NCBI RefSeq assembly: GCF_041395345.1 | Contig: NZ_JAWLAR010000006.1 | Coordinates: 124,001-188,000, forward strand | DNA from: Dokdonella sp041395345 | GTDB taxonomy: Bacteria; Pseudomonadota; Gammaproteobacteria; Xanthomonadales; Rhodanobacteraceae | Direction of reading: 5' to 3' | DNA length: 64,000 bases | Part shown: positions 1-8,277 of the stretch, one piece after another | Layout of the letters: the number at the start of each line of letters is the position of its first letter | Numbering within the stretch: the first letter of the stretch is position 1 | Position numbers and translations under genes: made by a program | Notes under the pieces: generated by a model | Seen by the model: the letters and a program-made list of their open reading frames with translations, nothing else | The model's database searches: none | What the model was told of the DNA's origin: nothing

Positions 1-477
1 ATTCGTCGCTATCCAGACTTGCTCGTGCATCGGGCCATCCGTTATGCCATCAACGGCGGCAAGCCTGCCGAGTACGAGTACTCGCCGACCCAGATGGGCT
101 CCATGTCCGTGCATTGCTCGCACAACGAGCGTCGCGCACAGGAAGCCGAGCGGGATGTGGACGAGCGCTACAAGTGCGCATGGATGGAGAAGCACGTCGG
201 CAGTGAATTCGACGGTGTCGTCTCGGGCGTGACTTCATTCGGATTGTTCGTCGAGTTGACCGAGTCGAAGATCAACGGCCTGGTCCACATCACTCAGTTG
301 CCCAACGACTATTATCACTTCGATCCGAAACGGCATCTGCTCAAGGGCGAACGTCGCGGCCTCAGTTTCCGGCTTGGCGACCAGGTACGGATCCAGGTGT
401 TGCGCGCCAGCCTCGAGGACCGCAAGATCGATTTCCGTCTGGTGGCAGACGAAACCCGGGGGGCGAGCTCGCGATGA
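1..477 (+). CDS. rnr: Ribonuclease R, C-terminal part (5' end outside window)
   Basis: RNase R is a processive 3'-5' exoribonuclease that degrades structured RNA. The frame is open from base 1 and begins with IRRYPDLLVHRAI, the conserved end of the RNB catalytic domain. An S1 RNA-binding domain follows at about residues 60-145 of the visible part (FDGVVSGVTSFGLFVEL ... INGLVHITQLP). The usual Lys-rich tail after S1 is almost absent, since the protein ends soon after DFRLV. The stop overlaps the next start by four bases (ATGA). The order rnr, small gene, rlmB resembles the enterobacterial rnr-rlmB operon. The identification is firm; catalytic Asp residues lie upstream of the window. Confidence 0.95.
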   Translation: MRRYPDLLVHRAIRYAINGGKPAEYEYSPTQMGSMSVHCSHNERRAQEAERDVDERYKCAWMEKHVGSEFDGVVSGVTSFGLFVELTESKINGLVHITQLPNDYYHFDPKRHLLKGERRGLSFRLGDQVRIQVLRASLEDRKIDFRLVADETRGASSR

Positions 478-971
478 GCAAGCATGCGTTCGGCGTATCT
501 CTCGTCGAAGGTCGTCACAATGACCTGGCCCAGTGGGTCGGCGAATGGGAAGGCACCATCCGGGTCTGGTTCGAGCCGGGTTCGGTCGGTGACGAAGCGC
601 CCATCAGCGGTTCGATTCGCAGCACGCTGGGCGGACGCTGTCTGGTCCACGAGTATGAAACGCAGTTCATGGGCGAACGCGAGCAGGGCCTCGCCCTGTA
701 CACCTGGCATATTGACCGCCAGTGCCACGAATGCGCATGGATCGACAGCGCGCATACCGGTACGCAGATCATGTACTCGGAAGGTGTCCGCGATCAGGAC
801 CGTTTTTCGGTGCTTGGCAGCTACGGAGGCTACGATGGTGATCCGGCCTGGGGTTGGCGTACCGAAATCGATCTGGTCGATGCCGATCACCTGCGCATCA
901 ACGCCTTCAACATCTCACCCGAAGGCGAGGAATCCAGGGCCATCGAAATCGCCTATGTGCGAAAGTCATGA
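474..971 (+). CDS. DUF1579-type hypothetical protein
   Basis: A 165-residue soluble protein with no signal peptide. The pattern GEWEG near residue 23, followed by alternating beta strands (GRCLVHEYET, GLALYTWHID, FSVLGSYGG), matches the DUF1579 family, predicted calycin-like barrels of unknown function. The start ATG overlaps the rnr stop (ATGA), so the two are translationally coupled. rlmB starts 69 bp downstream and may be cotranscribed. The family assignment rests on pattern recognition; no biochemical role can be deduced. Confidence 0.75.
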   Translation: MSKHAFGVSLVEGRHNDLAQWVGEWEGTIRVWFEPGSVGDEAPISGSIRSTLGGRCLVHEYETQFMGEREQGLALYTWHIDRQCHECAWIDSAHTGTQIMYSEGVRDQDRFSVLGSYGGYDGDPAWGWRTEIDLVDADHLRINAFNISPEGEESRAIEIAYVRKS

Positions 972-1040
972 TCGCCGGCTATTCCGTCACAATGCGTCTA
1001 CCCTGCTGGGCAATCCACACTTCACGGCATCTGGTACTCC

Positions 1041-1781
1041 ATGAGCACTGAACTACTGATCGGCATCCATTCCATCGAGGCAGCGTTGAATTACGATGCC
1101 GGCAACGTTGTCGAGTTCTATGTGGAAACCGGTCAGCAGAACCCGCGTGTGCGAGAGCTGGCCGAACGTGCGCGCGACCTCGGCATCAAGCCGCATGCGC
1201 GGGATCGCGCAGATCTCGATCGCATGACCGGTGGCGGCCGTCACCAGGGCGTAGCCGCGCTGTACCGTACGCCACCCCCGCGCAGCGAGAGCGAATTGCC
1301 CGCACTGGTCGAGTCGGCCGGGCAGGATGCCCTGTTTCTGGTGCTTGACGGTATTACCGATCCGCACAATCTCGGCGCCTGCCTGCGCAGCGCCGAGGCG
1401 GCTGGAGTCACTGCGGTGATCGTGCCGAAGGACAAGGCCGTCGGCATCACGCCCACGGTGCGGCGTGCATCCGCCGGTGCGGCCGATCGCGTTCCGTTCT
1501 TTGCCGCCACCAATCTCGCGCGAAGCCTCAAGCAGCTCAAGGACGCCGGTGTGTGGCTGACCGGTCTGGCTGGTGACGCTCCGCAATCCTTGTATGCGAG
1601 CGATTTCAAGGGGCCGGTCGCGATCGTTGTCGGCAGCGAAGGCGAGGGCATGCGTCGCCTTACGCGTGAAGCCTGCGATTTCCTTGCCAGCATCCCGATG
1701 CGCGGCAGCGTGGAAAGCCTCAACGTCTCGGTGGCGACTGGTGTCGTCCTGTTCGAGGTGTTGCGCCAGCGATCAGCCTGA
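1041..1781 (+). CDS. rlmB: 23S rRNA (guanosine-2'-O)-methyltransferase RlmB
   Basis: SpoU/TrmH-family methyltransferase that uses S-adenosylmethionine to methylate the ribose of G2251 in the peptidyl-transferase loop of 23S rRNA. The protein has 246 residues, the usual RlmB length. An N-terminal L30e-like substrate-binding domain (about 1-90) is followed by the SPOUT knot domain with its three motifs: LDGITDPHNLGACLRSAEAAG, VGSEGEGMRRL and SIPMRGSVESLNVSVATGV. The knot fold and the NLG / GSEGEG / NVS residues are all present. The next gene starts 8 bp after the stop. Confidence 0.95.
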   Translation: MSTELLIGIHSIEAALNYDAGNVVEFYVETGQQNPRVRELAERARDLGIKPHARDRADLDRMTGGGRHQGVAALYRTPPPRSESELPALVESAGQDALFLVLDGITDPHNLGACLRSAEAAGVTAVIVPKDKAVGITPTVRRASAGAADRVPFFAATNLARSLKQLKDAGVWLTGLAGDAPQSLYASDFKGPVAIVVGSEGEGMRRLTREACDFLASIPMRGSVESLNVSVATGVVLFEVLRQRSA

Positions 1782-1788
1782 AATCCTC

Positions 1789-2871
1789 ATGACAGAGCGC
1801 ATGCCCGGTCTGGACTTGCTGCGACTGTTCGCGGGCCTGGCCCTGATCGTCTGTCACGCCGGTTTCTGGCTTTCGCCGTTGCGGATCCCCGATACGTTCT
1901 GGCTCATGCTCGGCCACCTCGGCGTCGAATTGTTCCTGGTCAGTACCGGTTTCCTCCTCGCCCGGCGTGGATTCGCGGCCATCCATGCGGAGTCGGTCTG
2001 GCGCAACTGGTTGCGTGCGCTGTTCCGGCTATGGCCGCTTTACGCGGTGCTGCTGGTGGTCAATCTGGCCCTGATTCCTGCCGGTGATCGCCTGCCTGAC
2101 TGGATCAGATACCTGGGCTTTGCCCAGAACCTTGCCTGGCCGCATCCGGAATTTTTCGGCGAAGCCTGGATCGTGGCTGCCGCAGCGATGATCATGCTGA
2201 TCGTCCCCGTCATCGCCACAGCCTTGCACGGGCGGAAACTCATGCCGGGTCTGCTGGTCATTGCGGCGCTCTTGCTGGCTGCGCACGGACTGCGTGTCCT
2301 GCTTGTCTGGCAAGGTGATCCGGTGTTCGATCTGGGCGTGCGCAAGATCCTGATTTCAAGGCTGGACCTGCCGTTTTATGGACTGCTGGTTGCGTGGCTG
2401 TGGATTGGCCGTTATGCCTTGCTCATGCGCTGGCGCGGGTCGCTCGCGATCGCCGGCCTAGCCCTGCTGGGCCTGAGCGTATGGATGCATCTGACCATTC
2501 CGCTGAATGCTTCCATGTCGGCGCGCGTCTACCTGTTGCCGGTGTGCGATCTCGGCTGGGCGCTGATGCTGCCGTGGGCATGCTCGGCACGACTGCACGC
2601 CTCGATTGCCGTGATTGCGCAAGGCCTGGCGGCGAGTGCGTTCGCTGGCCTGCTCACGCACATGACCGCGTTGCGCGTGGGTGCCGCCTACGGCATGCCG
2701 CTCAGCCCGGCTTCAACGGCGGACGGCATTCTGATGTTGTCATCCTATGTGCTGCTCGCCGTCGGCCTGGCCCTGCTGGTTTGCCGACTCATCGATCGCC
2801 CGTGGCTCGCCTTGCGTGACCGCTGCCTTCCGCTTGCGGCGAAGCATCCCGGCCCAGTCGCGGAACGGTGA
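1789..2871 (+). CDS. Acyltransferase-3 family integral membrane protein
   Basis: A 360-residue protein with about ten hydrophobic segments, of the acyltransferase-3 (OafA/OpgC-like) family. These transfer acyl groups to sugars of envelope polysaccharides. The start MTERMPGLDLLRLFAGLALIV carries the family N-terminus, with the conserved His in VCHAGFW. The ATG at 1789 was chosen because it lies 8 bp after rlmB and restores this motif; a longer frame would run back inside rlmB. Oddity: the usual WSL...E motif after the second loop reads EAWIVAAAAM, so activity is doubtful. The 3' end overlaps the convergent hydroxylase gene by 132 bp. Substrate unknown. Confidence 0.8.
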   Translation: MTERMPGLDLLRLFAGLALIVCHAGFWLSPLRIPDTFWLMLGHLGVELFLVSTGFLLARRGFAAIHAESVWRNWLRALFRLWPLYAVLLVVNLALIPAGDRLPDWIRYLGFAQNLAWPHPEFFGEAWIVAAAAMIMLIVPVIATALHGRKLMPGLLVIAALLLAAHGLRVLLVWQGDPVFDLGVRKILISRLDLPFYGLLVAWLWIGRYALLMRWRGSLAIAGLALLGLSVWMHLTIPLNASMSARVYLLPVCDLGWALMLPWACSARLHASIAVIAQGLAASAFAGLLTHMTALRVGAAYGMPLSPASTADGILMLSSYVLLAVGLALLVCRLIDRPWLALRDRCLPLAAKHPGPVAER

Positions 2872-3642
2872 GAATACTGCCGCACCGGGGCTGTTGAGGT
2901 TCTCCCGGGAGTGCAGACCGGTGGCCGGGTATTCGTCGCGGCCGGGTTTGCTGTAGGTGCCAAATACGACGTCATAGATGGGAAAGAACGCCGCGAAATT
3001 CCTGTCCGTGTGCTGAGGCTCGATGGAGTGGTGCAGCCGATGCCATTGCGGGCCGGCAATCACGGGTGTCAGCGGGCCCAGCGGCAGGCGCAGGTTGAGG
3101 TGGACGAAATACCCGAACAGGATCATGCCTGTGGCTATCCAGGCGACCGTGACCGGCTTCTGGTCGAACAGCAAGCCGATCGGCAGAAGGATCAGCCAGA
3201 TCCGCAGCGGTTCCTCCAGCCAGTGGTGGCGCAAGGTCGTCGTCACGTTTACTGACTCGTCCGAATGGTGCAGTTTGTGCAGCGGCCAGGCCGCCGACAG
3301 CGTGTGCTGGGCGCGGTGAAACCAGTAGTAGAAAAAATCATAGACAAGGAAGAACACCAGCGCCTGAAGGATTTGCCAGCCGACGCCATCGGGGAAGTGG
3401 ATGGGAATGTGCAGGCCGTGCTTCTGCACGATCGGCTGCATCAGTGCCATCAGCGGAGCCAGCAGGAGCAGGTTGAGGATGATCACGAAGAAGATATAGC
3501 CGATATTGAATGCGATATTGCCGAATGGCTGGGCGCGTTGCGCAGGGCGCAATCTCTCGACAAGCAGGCCGACAAGCAGGATCACGATCACCAGCTTGGC
3601 GTCTCCAAGGAATCGGGCGGACAATTCACTCAACGATTGCAT
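2740..3642 (-). CDS. Sterol desaturase / fatty acid hydroxylase family protein
   Basis: A 300-residue membrane-bound di-iron oxygenase-like protein. Three His boxes are visible: HRAQH (about residue 111), HKLHH (about 122) and HRLHH (about 202), the metal-binding set of the ERG3/FAH superfamily. Four to five transmembrane segments surround them (LVIVILLVGLLVE, IFFVIILNLLLL, ALVFFLVYDFFYYW, IATGMILFGYF). Members hydroxylate or desaturate lipids such as sterols, carotenoids or alkylglycerols; the substrate here is unknown. The last 44 or so residues are encoded opposite the 3' end of the acyltransferase gene and look like a low-complexity extension (Gln/Ala-rich) outside the catalytic domain. 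Confidence 0.85.
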   Translation of the reverse strand: MQSLSELSARFLGDAKLVIVILLVGLLVERLRPAQRAQPFGNIAFNIGYIFFVIILNLLLLAPLMALMQPIVQKHGLHIPIHFPDGVGWQILQALVFFLVYDFFYYWFHRAQHTLSAAWPLHKLHHSDESVNVTTTLRHHWLEEPLRIWLILLPIGLLFDQKPVTVAWIATGMILFGYFVHLNLRLPLGPLTPVIAGPQWHRLHHSIEPQHTDRNFAAFFPIYDVVFGTYSKPGRDEYPATGLHSRENLNSPGAAVFSPFRDWAGMLRRKRKAAVTQGEPRAIDESANQQGQADGEQHIG

Positions 3643-4008
3643 CTGTCAGTTGTATCCAGGGATATGGACGGATCCGGGCTGATACATGGTGGCGGGCCAG
3701 CTGTCTTGAAAGGGGCGCAGGTTCAGTCCTGCCGATGGCGCTCTTTGCCGTGCGGGAGCCACTCCCCGAAACGGACACATGGTCGAAGAACTCGGCGCCC
3801 ATTGTATCGCGACGAACCGTGCAAGCCGATGATGCAGGCAAATCCGCGCCGTGTTTCCAGCCACCCGGCAATCTGTACGCGGCGCTCGACACCCTCAGCG
3901 ACGTGACGTCGATTTCGCGACCCGCTTGGCAGAATGCATGGGTGCGAGGCTTGTCTGAACGAGCCGAAACGGACAGACTTGCTATTGTGTAGCACAGGGG
4001 ATAGTGGA
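3643..4008. other. 366-bp non-coding interval between hydroxylase and uvrY-like gene
   Basis: Divergent promoter region. No convincing protein was seen; the open frames lack codon structure. Before the response regulator there is a possible extended -10 element, TGCTATTGT at 3980-3988, about 20 bp upstream of the start, then a purine-rich AGGGGATAGTGG stretch serving as ribosome binding site. No clear -35 was found. The promoter call is weak. Confidence 0.4.
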
Positions 4009-4656
4009 ATGTTTCGAATCGTCATCATTGATGACCATGAGCTCGTGCGCACGGGATTTCGCATGATCCTGGAGCAGCAGCCGGATATCGATGTGGTCGG
4101 TGAGGCTCCGGATGGCGAGCAGGGCCTGGCACTGCTGAGACAGTTGAAACCCGACCTGGCCCTAGTCGACGTTCACATGCCTGGCGTCAGCGGGATCGAA
4201 GTCACGGAACGGGTGCGCAAGCTCAAACTGAAGACCCGCGTCGTCATCGTGACCATGGTCAGCGAGTCTCCGGTTCCACGCCGCCTGCTCGAAGCAGGGG
4301 CCAGCGGCTACATCACCAAGTCCTGCACGGCGGACGAACTGCTCAAGGCCGTGCGGCAGGTCGCCGGCGGCCGGCGCTACCTCGCTCCGGGCGTCGCCGA
4401 AGCCATGGCGCTGGATGCCATCGATGGCTCGGAGCAATCACCCTTCGAGAGTCTCTCCGCCCGCGAACTTGAAGTGGCCCTGTTGCTCGCGCGAGGCCAG
4501 CCGATGCAGTTGATCGCGGAAAAGCTCAGTCTCAGCGCCAAGACCGTTGCGACCTACAAATACCGGTTGTTCGAGAAACTCGCGATCGACAATTCGGTCA
4601 CCCTCGCACACATGGCCGGGTTGCACGGATTGATGGACGCGAGCGGCACGCGCTGA
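4009..4656 (+). CDS. uvrY: UvrY/GacA-like two-component response regulator
   Basis: A 215-residue NarL/FixJ-type DNA-binding regulator. Receiver domain about 1-120 with acidic pair IDDH (residues 7-10), phospho-acceptor Asp in LVDVHMPG (about 54) and Lys in YITKS (about 104). The LuxR-type HTH lies at about 148-205 (LSARELEVALLLARGQ ... LSAKTVATYKYRLFEKL). The spacing, SPFESLS before the HTH, and the C-terminal GLMDAS signature match GacA/UvrY, which with the BarA/GacS kinase activates the small RNAs that titrate CsrA/RsmA. The kinase and the usual neighbour uvrC are not in the window. The ATG at 4009 was chosen because the receiver begins there. Confidence 0.8.
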   Translation: MFRIVIIDDHELVRTGFRMILEQQPDIDVVGEAPDGEQGLALLRQLKPDLALVDVHMPGVSGIEVTERVRKLKLKTRVVIVTMVSESPVPRRLLEAGASGYITKSCTADELLKAVRQVAGGRRYLAPGVAEAMALDAIDGSEQSPFESLSARELEVALLLARGQPMQLIAEKLSLSAKTVATYKYRLFEKLAIDNSVTLAHMAGLHGLMDASGTR

Positions 4657-4748
4657 TCACGGGCAGCGCTGCTCTTCTACCCTGATCGCCTTGTCGCACG
4701 CGCCGCGAGCGTTCGGGGCGGATGCAAACCGGCGTGAGCATTCGCAAT

Positions 4749-4776
4749 ACCCTGCGCACCTCCAGGTGCGCAGGGT
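4749..4776. terminator. Strong bidirectional hairpin between uvrY-like gene and rne
   Basis: Perfect 13-bp inverted repeat, ACCCTGCGCACCT / AGGTGCGCAGGGT, separated by two bases, in the 136-bp gap between two convergent genes. There is no T run on either side, so it is terminator-like or an RNA 3'-end stabiliser rather than a textbook intrinsic terminator. Confidence 0.6.
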
Positions 4777-4792
4777 CATTACGGCAAGTATT

Positions 4793-7700
4793 TCAGGACT
4801 CGCTGGTGGGTTCCGGCTTGCCTGCCCGAGACGTATCCCGGTCGGGCCTGGCCGGTGCCGTCTCCGGTTTCTCTGCAAAGGTCTTCGCCACCTCAGCCGC
4901 CACCTGCGGTTGCATGGCAAGTATGGGAGAAGGTGCCGTAACGGGCAGCTCGGATCGCGTTCCGGCATTGCGTGCAGGTACCGTGAACAAGTCCTGGGCC
5001 GGCTCTGCCCGGGAAGTGCTCGAAGCCTGGGCTGGCGCCGAAGTCCGGGCCGGAGCCGAGGTCTGGGCCGGAGCCGAGGTCTGGGCCGGAGCCGAGGTCT
5101 GGGCCGGAGCCGAAGTCTGCGCCGGAGCCGACGTCTGAGCCGGAGCCGACGTCTGAGCCGGAGCCGACGTCTGAGCCGGAGCCGACGTCTGAGCCGGAGC
5201 CGACGTCTGAGCCGGAGCCGACGTCTGAGCCGGAGCCGACGTCTGAGCCGGAGCCGAGGTCTGTGCCGGAGCCGAAGTCTGAGCCGGAGTCGAAGTCTGA
5301 GCCGGAGTCGAAGTCTGAGCCGGAGTCGAAGTCTGAGCCGGAGTCGAAGTCTGAGCCGGAGTCGAAGTCTGAGCCGGAGTCGAAGTCTGAGCCGGAGCCG
5401 AGGTCTGGGCCGGAGTCGACGTCTGAGCCGGAGTCGAAGTCTGAGCCGGAGCCGACGTGTGGGACGGAGTACGGTCGGCCTGGTGATCTGCAGTCGTTCC
5501 GGTGGCGGTCGTCACGTTCGCCTGTGCCGGCTTGTCTCCTGCACGGGATTCAGCGGACTCTGCCGAGGCGGCAGCGCCTGTCCGTGCGCCAGCCGGTCTG
5601 CGACCGGAGCGAGGCCGCTTGTGATCAGCGTCTTCATCATCGAATTCATCGTGTACGACGGCCGCTGCCTCGAGTCCTGTCGCTGAGGTGCTCTCGGCAT
5701 CGTTTTCTCCCTTGCGGCGACGGCGACCACCACGGCGTCCGCGGCGACGCTTGCTGCTGGACGAGGATGTCTCGGTTGTCGTCTGGGCGTTTTCGGTCGC
5801 GCCACCTTCAGTCGCGACGACGCCTGCTTGCAGTTTCTTCTCCTCAACCGCCTGTTCGCCTTCGACTGCGGCAGCGTTTTCGGCCCTGGCAGACTGCCTG
5901 CCGCGTCCACGGCCCTGCGCCTGCGCGCCGCCCTGCTGCTTGCGGTCTTCACGTTGTGGTCGTGGCGCCTGGTCCTGGCGCTGGGGCTTTTGACCCTGGG
6001 TCTTGCGTCCGTCGCGGGATTCGCCGCGGCCTCCCTCGCGGCGACCCGATTCGCTACGCGCACCGCGCCCTTGCGGCGTGCGCTGCGCGCCAGATCGGCC
6101 GTCACGCTGCTCGCGTCGACCCTGGTTCGTGGCCTTGCGTGCCTCGGTCTGCGTGGTTTCGCTTTCGGTGGAGCTCGAAAACAGACTCTTGAGCCAGGCG
6201 AAAAAACCGCCTGTTGGAGCAGCCGACGCCGATGGAGCTTGCGACGACTTATGGGTTGCCGCGAGCTCGGTTCTTTCAGGAGCGGGGCTGGCCGGTACGA
6301 CACGACTGACGGCAGGCTGTTCCGGCTCTTCAGCGGCCGTGGCCATCTGCGGCAGGGCAGTGGGCTCGACCGGCGTGATGCGCTGATAGCTGGGTTTCAC
6401 ATCATCGCTCATGTCCGCCGAACGGATTCGCTCGATGTGCAGATGCGGTGTCTCCAGCTTGTCGTCGGCGACCACGATGACCTGTACTTCCTGGCGCGTC
6501 TCGATCTCGCTGAGCTGACGGCGCTTTTCATTGACGAGGAAGTTGGCGACATCCGGTGGCGCCTGAACCAGCACCTGTCCGGTGTTTTCCTTCATGGCAT
6601 GTTCTTCGACCAGCCGCAGTGCCGACAGCGACAGCGACTCGACACCACGGATGCGGCCGTGGCCATCGCAGCGCGGGCACACGATCTGGGTGGCTTCGCC
6701 CAACGAAGGACGCAGGCGCTGGCGTGACAGCTCCAGCAGACCGAAGCGCGAGATGCGCCCGATCTGCACGCGGGCGCGATCGACGCGCATGGCGTCTTTC
6801 AGCTTTTCTTCGACTTCGCGCTGGTGGCGCGGGCTGTCCATGTCGATGAAATCGATCACAATCAGACCGCCGGCATCGCGTATGCGCAACTGGCGAGCAA
6901 TCTCGACGGCTGCTTCGAGGTTGGTGTTGAACGCCGTGTCCTCGATGTCGCTGCCCTTGGTCGCCTTCGACGAGTTGATGTCGATGGCAGTCAGTGCTTC
7001 GGTCTGATCGATCACGATCGAGCCGCCCGCGGGCAGTCGCACAGTGCGCTCGAACGCATTTTCGATCTGTGTTTCGATCTGGAAACGGGAGAACAGGGGC
7101 ACCGTGTCCTGGTAAAGCTTGAGCTTGCGCAGGTTGTTCGGCATGACCTGCTGCACGAACTCGCGGGCGTCGTTGTACAGCTCCTCGTGATCGATCAGGA
7201 TTTCGCCGATGTCATTGCGCAGATAGTCGCGCAGGGCACGAATGATGAGCTTGGATTCCTGGTAGATCAGGAACGGTGCGGGACGCGACGTGGCCGCTTC
7301 GGCGATCGCCTTCCACAGCTGCATCAGGTAGTCGAGGTCCCACTGCAGCTCTTCTGCGTCGCGACCCATGCCGGCGGTGCGGATGATCAGGCCCATTTCA
7401 TCGGGCAGCTGAAGCTCATCCATCGCATCCTTCAGGTTCTGCCTGTCCTCGCCTTCGATTCGGCGCGACACGCCACCGGCCTTGGGATTGTTCGGCATCA
7501 GGACGAGGTAGCGGCCAGCCAGACTGATGAAGGTGGTCAGGGCAGCGCCCTTGTTGCCGCGCTCTTCCTTGTCGACCTGGACCACGACAGTCTGGCCTTC
7601 CTTGATCAGTTCGCGAATGCCGGCCTTGTTGGCGTCGACTCCGGAAGCAAAATACTGCTTCGAGATTTCCTTCATCGGCAGGAAGCCATGGCGTTCGCCG

Positions 7701-7882
7701 CCGTACTCGACGAAACAGGCTTCCAGGGAGGGCTCGACCCGGGTAATGCGGCCGAGATAGATGTTCGATTTCTTCTGTTCCCGGGAGGGAATCTCGACAT
7801 CGAGATCAAACAGGGTCTGGCCATCGACGATAGCCACACGCAACTCCTCACGCTGAGTTGCGTTGATCAACATACGCTTCAT
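4793..7882 (-). CDS. rne: Ribonuclease E with a long repetitive tail
   Basis: Essential endoribonuclease that starts mRNA decay, processes rRNA and tRNA, and scaffolds the degradosome. The 1029-residue protein starts MKRMLINATQ, identical to the family N-terminus; a TTG six codons earlier is a less likely start. S1 domain about 38-120; DNase-I-like catalytic domain with metal-binding Asp301 (AIDINS) and Asp344 (VIDFID); Zn-link CPRC (Cys402, Cys405). The non-catalytic half carries Arg-rich RNA-binding blocks (about 590-720, including SSSSKRRRGRRGGRRRRKG) and then, at about residues 801-950, a run of TSAPAQ/TSTPAQ hexapeptides. It ends with a short unique C-terminus that may bind a partner. 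Divergent from rluC, as in Escherichia coli. Confidence 0.97.
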   Translation of the reverse strand: MKRMLINATQREELRVAIVDGQTLFDLDVEIPSREQKKSNIYLGRITRVEPSLEACFVEYGGERHGFLPMKEISKQYFASGVDANKAGIRELIKEGQTVVVQVDKEERGNKGAALTTFISLAGRYLVLMPNNPKAGGVSRRIEGEDRQNLKDAMDELQLPDEMGLIIRTAGMGRDAEELQWDLDYLMQLWKAIAEAATSRPAPFLIYQESKLIIRALRDYLRNDIGEILIDHEELYNDAREFVQQVMPNNLRKLKLYQDTVPLFSRFQIETQIENAFERTVRLPAGGSIVIDQTEALTAIDINSSKATKGSDIEDTAFNTNLEAAVEIARQLRIRDAGGLIVIDFIDMDSPRHQREVEEKLKDAMRVDRARVQIGRISRFGLLELSRQRLRPSLGEATQIVCPRCDGHGRIRGVESLSLSALRLVEEHAMKENTGQVLVQAPPDVANFLVNEKRRQLSEIETRQEVQVIVVADDKLETPHLHIERIRSADMSDDVKPSYQRITPVEPTALPQMATAAEEPEQPAVSRVVPASPAPERTELAATHKSSQAPSASAAPTGGFFAWLKSLFSSSTESETTQTEARKATNQGRREQRDGRSGAQRTPQGRGARSESGRREGGRGESRDGRKTQGQKPQRQDQAPRPQREDRKQQGGAQAQGRGRGRQSARAENAAAVEGEQAVEEKKLQAGVVATEGGATENAQTTTETSSSSSKRRRGRRGGRRRRKGENDAESTSATGLEAAAVVHDEFDDEDADHKRPRSGRRPAGARTGAAASAESAESRAGDKPAQANVTTATGTTADHQADRTPSHTSAPAQTSTPAQTSTPAQTSAPAQTSTPAQTSTPAQTSTPAQTSTPAQTSTPAQTSTPAQTSAPAQTSAPAQTSAPAQTSAPAQTSAPAQTSAPAQTSAPAQTSAPAQTSAPAQTSAPAQTSAPAQTSAPAQTSAPARTSAPAQASSTSRAEPAQDLFTVPARNAGTRSELPVTAPSPILAMQPQVAAEVAKTFAEKPETAPARPDRDTSRAGKPEPTSES
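5031..5480. repeat. 18-bp minisatellite inside the rne tail
   Basis: Twenty-three in-phase copies beginning GCCGGAG run from 5049 to 5462, with decayed copies at each edge. The unit is GCCGGAGCCGACGTCTGA, encoding TSAPAQ on the minus strand. Variants cluster: GAGGTCTGG copies at the gene-distal end, GACGTCTGA in the middle and GTCGAAGTCTGA (TSTPAQ) towards the catalytic half. This block structure points to expansion by slippage or unequal exchange. The 18-bp period preserves the reading frame whatever the copy number. Confidence 0.97.
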
Positions 7883-8277
7883 TGTCTTGTTTCCTTGCAA
7901 GCGCTCGAACCGCTGCCGCGCGTTGCGCGCTGTCCGGAGACTTCGCGCCGCGCGATCCGCTTGGACCGGAGTACCGGCCGCGGGAGCGCTTGTTTGTTAA
8001 ATTGCCGACGCTTTCCGGGCGCCAGCGCTCATTTGGTGCATGCGACTCCGGAAACCCTTTGCCTCCTCGAAGGCGGCAAGCAATCTCTGATTCGAACCGT
8101 TACGATGTCCGGGCTTTCGAGACCTGCGTGCCCCTCAAACTTGAGTTCAGGCAGCAGGGCTCGGACAGGCATAACGACTGAATGCGCCTATGTAATGTCT
8201 CGAGATTCCCGGAATCGGGGCCCCGATGACGGCGCGATACGCGGGCGGAGTGTATCAGTCAGATCCGGATTTTTTCA
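7883..8277. promoter_or_regulatory. 395-bp rne/rluC divergent intergenic region, probable rne 5' leader
   Basis: No gene seen. In enterobacteria the same position holds a long rne 5' untranslated region whose hairpins let RNase E repress its own mRNA; a similar role here is inferred from position and length only. The most obvious structure is a 14-bp perfect palindrome, ATCGGGGCCCCGAT at 8214-8227, about 50 bp before rluC. No enterobacterial rne leader motif was recognised by eye. Confidence 0.5.

Noticed and set aside
5031..5480. CRISPR array
   Set aside because: The repeats are contiguous 18-bp units with no spacers and lie within a coding frame.
4691..5686. 331-codon Arg/Ser-rich plus-strand frame
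   Set aside because: Its SRSRSL-type repeats are only the reverse reading of the rne minisatellite.
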